From contig CAYRFQ010000032.1 in assembly GCA_964423615.1 (NCBI GenBank), positions 1 to 64,000 on the forward strand: 64,000 nucleotides of DNA. Direction: 5' to 3'. Source of the stretch: CAYRFQ01 sp964423615. Lineage in GTDB: Bacteria > Planctomycetota > Planctomycetia > Gemmatales > Gemmataceae. The position numbers were made by a program, and so were the translations under genes. The notes below the pieces were generated by a model. It worked only from the letters and a program-made list of their open reading frames with translations. It was not told where the DNA came from and searched no databases. This document shows positions 18,272 through 26,806 of the stretch, one piece after another. Position 1 is the stretch's first letter. Every line of letters starts with the position of its first letter.

Positions 18272-18790
18272 ATGTCAGCATCCGAACTCGTTCCCTGTCC
18301 TGGTGGTTGTGGTCGCGAAGTCCACAAGCGAGCTTCGGAATGCCCGCAATGCGGGTTTCAATCCGAAGCCAACACGTATCAAGAGTTGTTGGGGAGCTTG
18401 AGCACCGTGAGTTCGATTCTCGTCGGTTTTGGACTGGCGAGCATCGTGACGGTCGCCGCGGAACAAGCCGAGTATCTCCAGGATCTCCTACTCCGAATTG
18501 CAAATGGGCTTTGGCTTTTCGCTTCGATGCTACTGCTAGCTGTACTGCTTATGGCCGAGTTCCTTCGGCGACGCGGCGTTGGAGAAAATGTCATCGCGAT
18601 GTCATACGACGAACAACAACGAATGGGAGATCTTTGTGGACGGTTGTTGAGCACATTTGCGTTTGCGTTATTTCTTATCGCGAGTGGGATTGTGTTGTTG
18701 GGATTTCATCTATCGCTGTACCACGGAATCGCCGGAATTGTCTCGACGTGCGTCGCCGGTTGGTTGATCTGGATCACAGTCCGGAGATAA
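18272..18790 (+). CDS. Zinc-ribbon membrane protein, third gene of the ATPase operon
   Basis: A 172-residue protein with an N-terminal zinc ribbon (CPGGCGREVHKRASECPQC, residues 9-27) and about four transmembrane segments in the remainder (for example ILVGFGLASIV and ALFLIASGIVLLGF). It starts eight bases after the ATPase stop and has no clear Shine-Dalgarno site, suggesting coupled translation. Zinc ribbon plus helices is a common layout for small membrane adaptors. In this operon it could tether the ATPase or coiled-coil protein to the membrane; that is inference. Confidence 0.7.
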   Translation: MSASELVPCPGGCGREVHKRASECPQCGFQSEANTYQELLGSLSTVSSILVGFGLASIVTVAAEQAEYLQDLLLRIANGLWLFASMLLLAVLLMAEFLRRRGVGENVIAMSYDEQQRMGDLCGRLLSTFAFALFLIASGIVLLGFHLSLYHGIAGIVSTCVAGWLIWITVRR

Positions 18791-18828
18791 CCGAACCTCT
18801 CTGTGGGTTCCTTGTCTTTTATTGGAAT

Positions 18829-18920
18829 GGAAGGGCAAGCCGATTGGTGACGGCACCCGTTTCGAACACGGACGAGCCATGGTGACATGCGCCTTGAGGG
18901 TTCAACTCCCTCTCCTTCCG
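18829..18920 (+). tRNA. tRNA-Ser (CGA)
   Basis: The 92-base sequence folds as a class II tRNA. The acceptor GGAAGGG pairs with TCCTTCC (last pair G-U) and the discriminator is G, as in serine tRNAs. The anticodon loop TTCGAAC gives CGA, the long variable arm spans about 18871-18894, and the T arm is GAGGG-TTCAACT-CCCTC. CCA is not encoded. It lies 38 bases after the ATPase operon on the same strand. Confidence 0.9.
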
Positions 18921-19045
18921 TTGAAAACATGAGACTCTCGACTTGCGTTCTCGCGGAAATGGGATTGTTGAAATGCAATTGGGTGGTCTCTGAAAAAGAC
19001 AAAGGCAGGAGGACGCATAACCACAGATGGTCCCTGAACCGCTAA

Positions 19046-19073
19046 GGTAAAGTGATTGAGGGGTCACTTTACC
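19046..19073. other. Perfect 10-bp inverted repeat
   Basis: GGTAAAGTGA and TCACTTTACC flank an eight-base loop. There is no T run, so it is not a classic terminator. It lies in the 440-base gap between tRNA-Ser and a small membrane-protein gene, which is otherwise featureless to me. It could be an operator or RNA hairpin. Confidence 0.4.
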
Positions 19074-19360
19074 CAGGGATGAACGGGCTTTGCGCCTTGA
19101 CGTCCATCCTATCGACAGTTCAGCCACCACCGATTTCGAGACCACTGAGGTTGGCCTGAAATAGAAGGTTGGGACTGTGCGTCCCCGCCTTTCGACGAGT
19201 TTGCCATTTCGAGGATACACGGCGTGTGGCCCAAGGCAAGATGGCCCACCTACCTTCCAACTTGCAACACAAACTAGCGAAGTTGGTGTCTGTCAGAACT
19301 ACAGCCTTCCACTTTCGACCAGGCAAATCGTGTTTGTAAATTGTTCCAGTGTAAACTCTG

Positions 19361-19642
19361 CTAATCATCCTTAGAGAAAATCCCAAACTCCGGACGGACA
19401 GGGGTTTTCTCGGGTGCATTTTCCTGTGCTTCCCGCCTCTTCCTTATCTGTTCCTGTCGGAGTGCTCTCGCTTGACGGATCATCCACCAACGCAGTAGGT
19501 TGTATCCGGCTAATAGAAATGCAAGCCATCGCAAGTTTGCCAGGATGGGATTGGAGGCATATGTTGGATTCGTGGCGACCAACACCAACATTACGATCCC
19601 GGTCAACAACCAGCCTATTACCATGATCGGATAAAGCCACAT
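19361..19642 (-). CDS. Small membrane protein, unassigned
   Basis: A 93-residue protein with two hydrophobic segments (about 3-24 and 36-52) and a basic then acidic cytoplasmic tail (RQEQIRKRREAQE). AAAGGTGG lies about nine bases before the ATG. I do not recognise the family. The gene is isolated, facing the tRNA-Ser region. The clear ribosome site and regular membrane topology argue that it is real, but no function can be suggested. Confidence 0.6.
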   Translation of the reverse strand: MWLYPIMVIGWLLTGIVMLVLVATNPTYASNPILANLRWLAFLLAGYNLLRWWMIRQARALRQEQIRKRREAQENAPEKTPVRPEFGIFSKDD

Positions 19643-19870
19643 CGCATTACCACCTTTCTGAAAGTCGCAGGTTTCCTTTTATTGTTGGCGGTTTGGAAGC
19701 CGGAGACAACCAAGGTCGTCTCCGAAGGTCAGGTTTCCGTGCTTGCTCCTGGTCCGGTCGGTGGGATCAATACCTGTTCTTGTTGATTGGTTTGGCGGAG
19801 CCCGAAAGGTGGATAGACCGGGTTCCAATCGGAACCGAAATGTTTGGGAAGCCGAGCTTCGCGGATTTGG

Positions 19871-19895
19871 GTTTCCAGGCAGAACCTGGGAACGA
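19871..19895. repeat. REP-like hairpin upstream of the 11-bp-array element
   Basis: A TTTCCAGGCAGAACCTGGGA-type palindrome of the kind scattered in planctomycete and cyanobacterial genomes. A related GGCGGAGCC-bearing sequence lies at the matching place beside the second element copy (about 50650-50690), so the two loci share more than the core element. The stretch 19643-19968 has no convincing gene. Confidence 0.45.
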
Positions 19896-19968
19896 GTTCA
19901 AAGAGATGGTGTGGTACAGGCCGTACAGGAAAAACGGAACAGCAATTTCGTTCGCGTTACAAGAAGTG

Positions 19969-20330
19969 ATAATTTTGGGAATTCGACGATTTTTGTGAAA
20001 ATGAGACGGCGTTCAATCCTATTGTATTATGGGCACATGCGCACAACGACGGTCCAAAAACCCGGAAAAGAGCCGAAATCGCGTTTTTTCGGGGGTCGTT
20101 TTCCATAAGCAATTGAGGAACAAAGACATATGGAAATCGAGAGGTGTCAGAAAAGTGTAATTTAGGCGCAGGTTTACTACAAGTTTAGCGCAGGTTTGGT
20201 GCAGGTTTAGCGCAGTTTTCTGTCAGTTTTGGACCGGTTTTTGTTGGGAAATAGGGGGATCTGGGATGGGTGGAGGTCGGAGTGGTTGAATATTTTGGAA
20301 AAAAATTTGGCCCGTCATTTCGTTACCGTT
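19969..20330 (+). repeat. Dispersed element with 7 x 11-bp tandem array, copy 1
   Basis: About 360 bases that match, inverted, the segment 50240-50602. The first 70 bases are near-identical (for example CCTATTGTATTATGGG), a second block contains GGTCGTTTTCCATAAG, and a third GAGAGGTGTC. Then seven 11-base units run from 20166 to 20242 (GCGCAGGTTTA, CTACAAGTTTA and so on, ending GACCGGTTTTT). No open frame is conserved between the copies. The 3' end lies about 240 bases before a plus-strand gene. It may be a regulatory or structured-RNA element or a non-autonomous mobile element. Confidence 0.7.
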
Positions 20331-20567
20331 TCAGGCTTGAGGGTGTCGTGTGGCCCGAATCTCGCGTTCTTTCGAGGCCTACAAAGACAAGAACGGATCG
20401 CCTTGCATCAAAGCCTGTTCCACTCATTCTCGGCTTTCTGAAACGATGTTCCGGCCGACATTTGTTTGTCCGATTACGCTCAACGACCTTTGAACAACCT
20501 GGATAGAAGCCCTTCTCAGAAGTCGGTAATGTGAAGACGTAAGAGCACACGAGCGAAACAACCAAGG

Positions 20568-22028
20568 GTGATCCAAGTGAACGAAGTCTTTTGGTTCAAT
20601 GGCAACGATGTGCCAGGAATGGCCCAATACATCACGAACCGAGCCAGCCAGCGGAAGTTGCGTTTGCTTGCCTGCGCAATCGTCCGTCGGTGCTATTGGG
20701 ATCGCCTTCCGTTTCAGGCCAAACAAGTCGTGCGGGCAGCCGAGAACTACGCCGACGACCCCAACGGTCTTGCGGTGATGAATACGATCGCCGCTTCCTT
20801 TCGTGCTTCTGCGTTCGGGGGCGACCAAGACGACGAAGACTACTATGTGGACTACGAGTACATCAATTACGATGAAGAAAGTCCGGAACAACGCGCCGTC
20901 CGACTGGCACAAACGTGTTCGTTGCCCGAGGCCCTTTACGCCGCGAGGGGAGTCATTTTCCCCGTAGGTGTTACGCACGACGCCAAAGAAACGAGTCACC
21001 TGATGTGGGAGTTGTTTGGGAACCCGTTCTCTCCAGCGGTGATCGAGCCTGGTTGCCGCAGCGCGAACGATCACGCGGTCGTGCGGTTGGCACACACGAT
21101 TTACACGAGCGATTCGTATCAACTGATCCCACTGTTGGCGGACGCTCTGGAAGAAGCTGGATGCCAAGACGAAGCGATTTTGGAACACCTTCGAGACGCC
21201 AGCTGCCAACACGTCCGTGGCTGTTGGGTCCTCGACTTGATTTTGGGCGATCGGCCGATACTGGCTACGCCTTTCGAAGATTTTCTCCAAATGGACAGCG
21301 ACCCGGTTCCCGAATTACTCGTCCCACGGGGAGCTTGGGTGTTGCGCGTCCAGTCGCACTGTAGTCCCAAGAATCATCCGTTCGAAGACGATTATCCCCA
21401 GAACGCTCTGAACATTCTCTCTCAAGAATTCCCCGAGGTGGCCTTTGCCGAGCACGTTGACCAACGAGAACTGTGTAACCATCCGTATGTTCTGGACGGG
21501 CGTCACTATTGGTACATCGCGGAACAACACGGGTTGCCATACCCCAAACGTCACCACGCCGCTCGCACGGAGAGTAACGCGAATGGGTGGACGTTGCTCT
21601 ACGACGACCGGCATACGGCCATGCAGGACCTGGCCACCATTTACCCACCCCTTGGCCATCTCGAAGAGGTACGTTCGCTCAACCGCCAAGAACTCCTCTC
21701 GTTGGTGAACCAAGCCGAAGCCGGCGATTCGCTGGTGATCCGGAGCATCGCTGGTGTGTTAGAAGTTTCAGGGGTCGATGACGACTTGGCGACTCGCGTT
21801 CGTGAGTTCGCCGGTGGCAGGCCCTGGACACAACGCAACGTCGAATGTCTTCAACGTGATGTCGAACGAGAATCATTCGCATCGCAGTATCAAGTGGTAA
21901 AATGTCCCCAATGCGGCGTGAAAGGTGTTGAGGTCATCCGTAGCGACGAACTCGGCGAGACAAATACCCAACTCCAAGTGCTGTGTACGATTTGCGAATG
22001 GACCGAGCCATTGAAAACCGAGAGTTGA
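20568..22028 (+). CDS. Gemmata-type expanded-family protein with C-terminal zinc ribbon
   Basis: A 486-residue cytoplasmic protein. The N-terminal 230 residues carry a domain that I know as highly multiplied in Gemmata-like planctomycetes: RKLRLLACAIVRRC at residue 29, an LFGNPF segment, PLLADALEEAGC near 190 and HVRGCWVLDLILG near 212. The middle is unassigned. A C4 zinc ribbon closes the protein (CPQCG and CTICEW). The start is a GTG without a strong ribosome site, but the next residues align with family starts. The 11-bp-array element lies upstream. The family's role is unknown to me. Confidence 0.72.
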   Translation: MIQVNEVFWFNGNDVPGMAQYITNRASQRKLRLLACAIVRRCYWDRLPFQAKQVVRAAENYADDPNGLAVMNTIAASFRASAFGGDQDDEDYYVDYEYINYDEESPEQRAVRLAQTCSLPEALYAARGVIFPVGVTHDAKETSHLMWELFGNPFSPAVIEPGCRSANDHAVVRLAHTIYTSDSYQLIPLLADALEEAGCQDEAILEHLRDASCQHVRGCWVLDLILGDRPILATPFEDFLQMDSDPVPELLVPRGAWVLRVQSHCSPKNHPFEDDYPQNALNILSQEFPEVAFAEHVDQRELCNHPYVLDGRHYWYIAEQHGLPYPKRHHAARTESNANGWTLLYDDRHTAMQDLATIYPPLGHLEEVRSLNRQELLSLVNQAEAGDSLVIRSIAGVLEVSGVDDDLATRVREFAGGRPWTQRNVECLQRDVERESFASQYQVVKCPQCGVKGVEVIRSDELGETNTQLQVLCTICEWTEPLKTES

Positions 22029-22175
22029 GAGTCCCTGGAGGAGTGACAAGAGCCGAACCACGGATGACGCGACGTCACGAATTCCACAAATCTGTGGTAT
22101 CACTGTTTGGTCCATTTGATTCTTCGCGGTTGCCTCTCATTGCGTGAGGCTCTGGACGTTGTGGAGATGGAAACG

Positions 22176-23711
22176 ATGACTTGGGTGAATCTCGTTGGGA
22201 TGGCGTTTCGGAGTTGGCGACAGCAGAAGACGCGGTTGATCCTCACAACTTTGGGAGTCGTTTTCGGAACCACTGTGTTGATGGTGAGCCTCGGTCTGCG
22301 ACAAGGCATTCAGGCGACGATCGTCCGGCAGTATCAACGCTTCGGAAAACTCCGGGAAATCAACGTCTCACCAATTCGAGTCCCCCAGAACCAGACACCC
22401 GTTCCTATCAACGGCTCGATGAAAGAAGGGAGACGCGAACGACTCCAACGCGAGCATTCCCGTCGTTCTCCTTCGGCTGCTATCGAGAACCCAAGACCGA
22501 AAGTGGCATTAACGCCGGAATTCTTGGATGAGATCCGGAAGATGGATCATGTCGTTGGTGTCCGAGGCTCTGTGTCTGTTCAGGTCGACATTAGCCCCGT
22601 TGGAAATCTGTCGAAGAACGAACAGCGCAACCAGAACAACCTTCCAACGGTTGCGACGCGGCAGAACAAACTGTTAGCGTTCATGGTTGCACTGAGACAA
22701 AACGACGAACGAATCGCCAAACGCTTGGGCCAGGGAAAACCCTTCTCGGCCAACGACGCCAACGAAGTCATCGTTTCCGAGTATCTGCTATACCAACTCG
22801 GGTGCCGTGATTCCGATCAATTTGAGGATTCAATCGGAATGAAGATAAGGGTTGATTTCCGATCTCCGCTAGAAGACGCGAGTGAAGCCTTCTGGATAAC
22901 ACTCCAAACGATAGCACCAGATGCAACGAAAGCGATAAGGACCGGACTCCAACAAGTCTTTTCCTCGACTAGACAAGGCACGCCACAGAGTCCCGTTCCT
23001 GCCAATGTCTTGACGATCTCTGGGATCATCTCATCGGGACACGCTCCTTCGCGGCGTTTCACCATCGACGAACTTGACCCAGGTGTCGACGTTGTTTTAC
23101 CCGAAATGACAGCGATCCGTTTATACTTGAACGATCCCTTGAGAAGACGACAAGGCCTCTTTCACACCACCGTCGAAGTTGACGACATCAACAATGTCGA
23201 AGCAGTCGAGCAGGAGTTGCAACAGAAAGGAGTCGACACCTTCACTCTTCTCAAAGCCATCGAACGCGAACAATTTACCTACACTCTCATCACCGACAGT
23301 ATGACGGTTGTCGCTGTTGTGGCCCTCCTGGTCGCCGGACTGGGAATCGTCAACACCATGTTCATGAGCGTCTTGGAACGGACTCGCGAAATCGGGATTA
23401 TGAAGGCCATCGGAGCAAGCCAAAGACACATCCAATCGGTGTTTCTAGTCGAAGGTACGGTGGTTGGTTTCATTGGTGGAGTGTTGGGAATGCTCGCGGC
23501 CTGGGGAATTTCGATCCCTGCGGACGCATGGGTCCGGGCTAACGTGGAAGCCCAACTGGACATCCAACTTGAGGAATCCATTTTCACCTTTCCCTGGTGG
23601 TTGCTGCTGACAGTTTGGATGACCGCACTTGGCGTGACCACGGGTGCGGCCTGGTTTCCGGCTCGCCGTGCGTCGAAAATCGATCCTATTCGAGCTTTAA
23701 GAGGCGAGTGA
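22176..23711 (+). CDS. ABC transporter permease, MacB/FtsX type
   Basis: A 511-residue inner-membrane protein. It has an N-terminal helix (LILTTLGVVFGTTVLMVSLGL), a large periplasmic MacB_PCD-like domain of about 330 residues, and three C-terminal FtsX helices starting VALLVAGLGIVNTMFM, with the ERTREIGIMKAIGAS coupling loop between them. It should work with an ATPase of the LolD/MacB type in mechanotransmission-driven export or lipoprotein handling, but no ATPase gene adjoins. ATG 22176 is chosen because GGAG lies nine bases upstream. Charged Arg-rich stretches (residues 85-110) make the periplasmic domain longer than usual. Confidence 0.8.
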   Translation: MTWVNLVGMAFRSWRQQKTRLILTTLGVVFGTTVLMVSLGLRQGIQATIVRQYQRFGKLREINVSPIRVPQNQTPVPINGSMKEGRRERLQREHSRRSPSAAIENPRPKVALTPEFLDEIRKMDHVVGVRGSVSVQVDISPVGNLSKNEQRNQNNLPTVATRQNKLLAFMVALRQNDERIAKRLGQGKPFSANDANEVIVSEYLLYQLGCRDSDQFEDSIGMKIRVDFRSPLEDASEAFWITLQTIAPDATKAIRTGLQQVFSSTRQGTPQSPVPANVLTISGIISSGHAPSRRFTIDELDPGVDVVLPEMTAIRLYLNDPLRRRQGLFHTTVEVDDINNVEAVEQELQQKGVDTFTLLKAIEREQFTYTLITDSMTVVAVVALLVAGLGIVNTMFMSVLERTREIGIMKAIGASQRHIQSVFLVEGTVVGFIGGVLGMLAAWGISIPADAWVRANVEAQLDIQLEESIFTFPWWLLLTVWMTALGVTTGAAWFPARRASKIDPIRALRGE

Positions 23712-23885
23712 GTTGCTCGGGTTCTCTTCTACGTTTTTCTGGCTCTTGTACTTTGTTCCAACCCAGACCTGGGTTGCAAAGTCTGGGGATTCTCCTATGG
23801 TGTGACAGCCGTGCGGGTAGGCACGAATGGCTGATGTCTCATGGGCTTTTCCTCTCAGCAACTCTCCTCCTCATGGAGACGATTT

Positions 23886-25172
23886 ATGCGGATTTATCAT
23901 GTCCTTTGGCTCCTGCCCGTTCTTGCTTGTTTCCTTGTCGCAGGAATCATCGGTTGCACCACGCCTGCCGGTATGGCGCTGCGGTCCATGCCGACATTAG
24001 ATTCCGGAGCCTCCGAATCAGGTGAGGCGTCGCAAACAGCACGTCAAGAGCAGCCTGCCGCAACAGGAGTCCTGGAACCGGAACCGCAAGCTGGGATTCT
24101 CACCGCCGGTAGTTTCGACGATACTGCCTATCCGAAATTCTTTCGGAAGTTCATTCAAAAGGTCGACAAAGAGAATGGCCAGGGGTCCAACCGAGTCACC
24201 GAGAAACTTCAAGGAAAGCTCCTCGTGTTGCAATGTGTGGATAGTTCTGGAGGCCCTGTTGGCAATGCCAAGGTGCGAGTAATTAACGAGCAGAATCGGA
24301 CAATCGCCAAACTCGTGAGCCGAAGCGATGGTCGGATCCTGTTGATGCCGTCCTGGGATGGGTACACCGCAGACGATCGATTACGAGTCCAAATCACCCC
24401 ACCGAATGGTGGACAATCCATCGTTCGTAAGCTCCCCAAACACGCCACGAACTTGCGAGTTACGGTGCCCGACGCAACGTCCGAGAAGCCGAGCAAGCTT
24501 GACCTCGTCCTTGTTCTTGACACGACAGGAAGCATGGACGACGAATTGAATTATCTCAAAGCGGAAATCAAATCCATCATCAAGAAGGTCTCGGAGAAGT
24601 TTCCAAGTGTCGAACAACGATACTCGTTGATCGTGTATCGCGACGATGGAGACGAGTACGTTGTTCGGAAATCGGACTTCACAAAATCTGTGGATCGATT
24701 TCAAAGGACTATCGAGAAGGAAAATGCCGCGGGTGGAGGAGATCAGCCCGAGGCCGTTCATCGAGGACTCGAAGAAGCGGCGAGACTTCAGTGGCGGTCC
24801 GGAGACACCGCTCGTGTGGTGTTCTTCATTGCCGACGCGCCACCGCACGCGAAACACCAAAAGCGAACACTTGCCGCTGTCCAAAAACTAAGGTCCAGAG
24901 GAATTGCGATTTATCCTGTGGCTTGCAGCGACACACAGGCTCCTTTGGAAATCTTGATGCGGGGATCGGCTATGTTGACGGGTGGACAGTACCTGTTCCT
25001 GACGGATGATTCGGACGTCGGCGACAGCCACGAAGAGCCACACATCCCGTTCTATCACGTTCAGCACCTCAACCAGCTCATGGTACGGATGGTTTCTAAT
25101 GAGTTGGCTGGACGGCAGTTGCCGATCGATGAAGACGACATCGTCCGGACTGTAGGGAATCCACCGAAGTGA
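23886..25172 (+). CDS. Lipoprotein with von Willebrand factor A domain
   Basis: A 428-residue exported protein. The signal sequence ends in a lipobox (IIGC, Cys near residue 24), so it is probably anchored in a membrane. A Ser/Glu/Gln-rich linker and a small beta domain (about 95-195) precede the VWA domain (about 205-400). The MIDAS-type motif reads DTTGSMDDEL, with supporting GGGDQPEAV and IADAPPH. VWA domains bind protein partners through a metal. GGAG sits before the ATG. It follows the permease on the same strand, with about 170 bases between them. Confidence 0.8.
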   Translation: MRIYHVLWLLPVLACFLVAGIIGCTTPAGMALRSMPTLDSGASESGEASQTARQEQPAATGVLEPEPQAGILTAGSFDDTAYPKFFRKFIQKVDKENGQGSNRVTEKLQGKLLVLQCVDSSGGPVGNAKVRVINEQNRTIAKLVSRSDGRILLMPSWDGYTADDRLRVQITPPNGGQSIVRKLPKHATNLRVTVPDATSEKPSKLDLVLVLDTTGSMDDELNYLKAEIKSIIKKVSEKFPSVEQRYSLIVYRDDGDEYVVRKSDFTKSVDRFQRTIEKENAAGGGDQPEAVHRGLEEAARLQWRSGDTARVVFFIADAPPHAKHQKRTLAAVQKLRSRGIAIYPVACSDTQAPLEILMRGSAMLTGGQYLFLTDDSDVGDSHEEPHIPFYHVQHLNQLMVRMVSNELAGRQLPIDEDDIVRTVGNPPK

Positions 25173-25438
25173 GAGTAACCGACGAAAAAGCCTTGAGCGA
25201 ATTACTTCAATGGCGTCAGTCCATAAAGATCGGCTTTTGATTGGCTGCGACGATTTACACCACTCGAAGCGTTGTTTGTCCACGGTGACGGGACTAAAAT
25301 GGGCAACGGCTGCGCGCCTCAAAAACAACAATATAACAACAAATTCAGTTATTCGGACCGACCTCAAATGAGTGGTGTTCGGGTTGGTGTGAAAAGCCTT
25401 CGACCAACTCATGTTGAACGAAGACGACCTTCGTCTTC

Positions 25439-26638
25439 TCAATCCTCAAACAACACGACGCTGGCAGTGAATCCGTGGATAAAATTCTTACCGCCCACGG
25501 GACCAAGTTCACCTTGCGCGAAAAAACCCGCAGTCGGAATCTCTCCTGCGTGGGAGCCGACAGCTTTGGCATCGTGGTGTGATCCTTCAAACATGTGCGT
25601 TCCGCGACCGTTACAACTGAAGAGAAGAGCGCCAGCCGGTTTCTTCTCGTGGGCAACAATGTCCATTTGCAAGAGACTATTGAGATCATTATCGGCACTA
25701 CCGGAGTCGCGGACTTGGAACTGAATGGTTTGGCCGACACGTACTTGTTCAGCGATGATCAGCGCTCCGGATTCTTTCTCCAGTCCCATTACGTTCCGAA
25801 TGAGAAAATCGCCTTGATGAAAGTCCTCCTGATATTCGTTCATAACACAACCAACGTGCAAACCCTGTTGCATGAGTTGTTGATCTTCAGGACTGAGTTG
25901 GGCAAACAATTCTTGTAATTGGGCGTAAGGTGTCTTTCCGCTGAGTTCCTTGATGACATTTTCTTCCGCTTTGGTGATGACCATATGTTGGCCGATTGGA
26001 CGGCACCCTTGCGACACGACCGACCTTACAGTCATATCGCCTTCGAGCAAAATCCCGATCGCTCCCTGGTCGATTTGTTGGTCGTTGTAGATCATCCGGC
26101 ATTCGCCAGGTCGACTGACGCCGCTGGCCATCCCACCCATCACTCGAAGTCCCGGCAGGTGCTCGTTGATGTTGCGTAAAAAGACGTCGGCCGGAAACGA
26201 GTACGGATCTCCCAACATCAGCACACAGTCGTTCCGCTGACCACCCTGGATTTGTTCGGGCGGCACGTTCGCATCCAAGAAGACATCGGGCCATCCCAAC
26301 AAGCTCAAGCCTTCCGAAGTCCGCTCCATGTATAAATGGAAGGGATGCAACTTGACTGGCTGCGACCACTTGGCGGCCCACAGACTGAGAGCTGGCGATC
26401 GTTCGATTTCTTGATTGAGACCGATAATCGTTTCGCCCGGACAACCAAGAGCACACTTGGGCTTCAGGCGAGCCTGGAGTTCTTGAGCCATCTCGAAACA
26501 AGATGGTAAGAAGTCTGGAGCATAAAACAACAAAGCAAGATCAGGTTCGGCTTGGAGTTGCTGCTGAACTGACGAGCAGACCTCGTCGAAGGCTTTGTTC
26601 CAATCTTCGTTGGTGGAGAGGGAGGCGGCGAATGGCAT
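25439..26638 (-). CDS. FIST domain protein
   Basis: A 399-residue cytoplasmic protein with FIST_N and FIST_C domains, a sensory module pair linked to small-ligand signalling. FIST_N spans about residues 25-220 (ALGCPGETIIG, VMGGMASG), and FIST_C about 225-380, ending in FSCNGRGTHMF and TAGFFAQGELGPVGG, which are typical family motifs. GAGG lies six bases before the ATG at 26638. The gene is monocistronic as far as visible, so the signalling partner is not known. Confidence 0.87.
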   Translation of the reverse strand: MPFAASLSTNEDWNKAFDEVCSSVQQQLQAEPDLALLFYAPDFLPSCFEMAQELQARLKPKCALGCPGETIIGLNQEIERSPALSLWAAKWSQPVKLHPFHLYMERTSEGLSLLGWPDVFLDANVPPEQIQGGQRNDCVLMLGDPYSFPADVFLRNINEHLPGLRVMGGMASGVSRPGECRMIYNDQQIDQGAIGILLEGDMTVRSVVSQGCRPIGQHMVITKAEENVIKELSGKTPYAQLQELFAQLSPEDQQLMQQGLHVGCVMNEYQEDFHQGDFLIRNVMGLEKESGALIIAEQVRVGQTIQFQVRDSGSADNDLNSLLQMDIVAHEKKPAGALLFSCNGRGTHMFEGSHHDAKAVGSHAGEIPTAGFFAQGELGPVGGKNFIHGFTASVVLFED

Positions 26639-26806
26639 GCGATTCCTCATCTGATTCGTGGATCTTACAGACATAGACTGTTGTAGCCGCGAACCACGGA
26701 ATCGCACAGTCGTAAGATTCCTACAAAGTCACAACAGGATGTGAAAGAAAAAGTTAGAAAAACTTCTTCAATGCGTCTGCGAGAGAAATCTGGACTACGA
26801 ACTCTC

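Noticed and set aside
18706..19002. A minus-strand frame crossing tRNA-Ser
   Set aside because: It reads antisense through a complete tRNA cloverleaf and is therefore spurious.
18829..19360. tRNA-Ser as an integration site for an island
   Set aside because: No direct repeat of the tRNA 3' end, integrase or phage gene is present downstream; the unusual operon lies on the 5' side of the tRNA.
19693..19998. A 101-residue plus-strand frame
   Set aside because: It reads through REP-like palindromes and into the array element, and has no ribosome site. It is a by-product of repeats.
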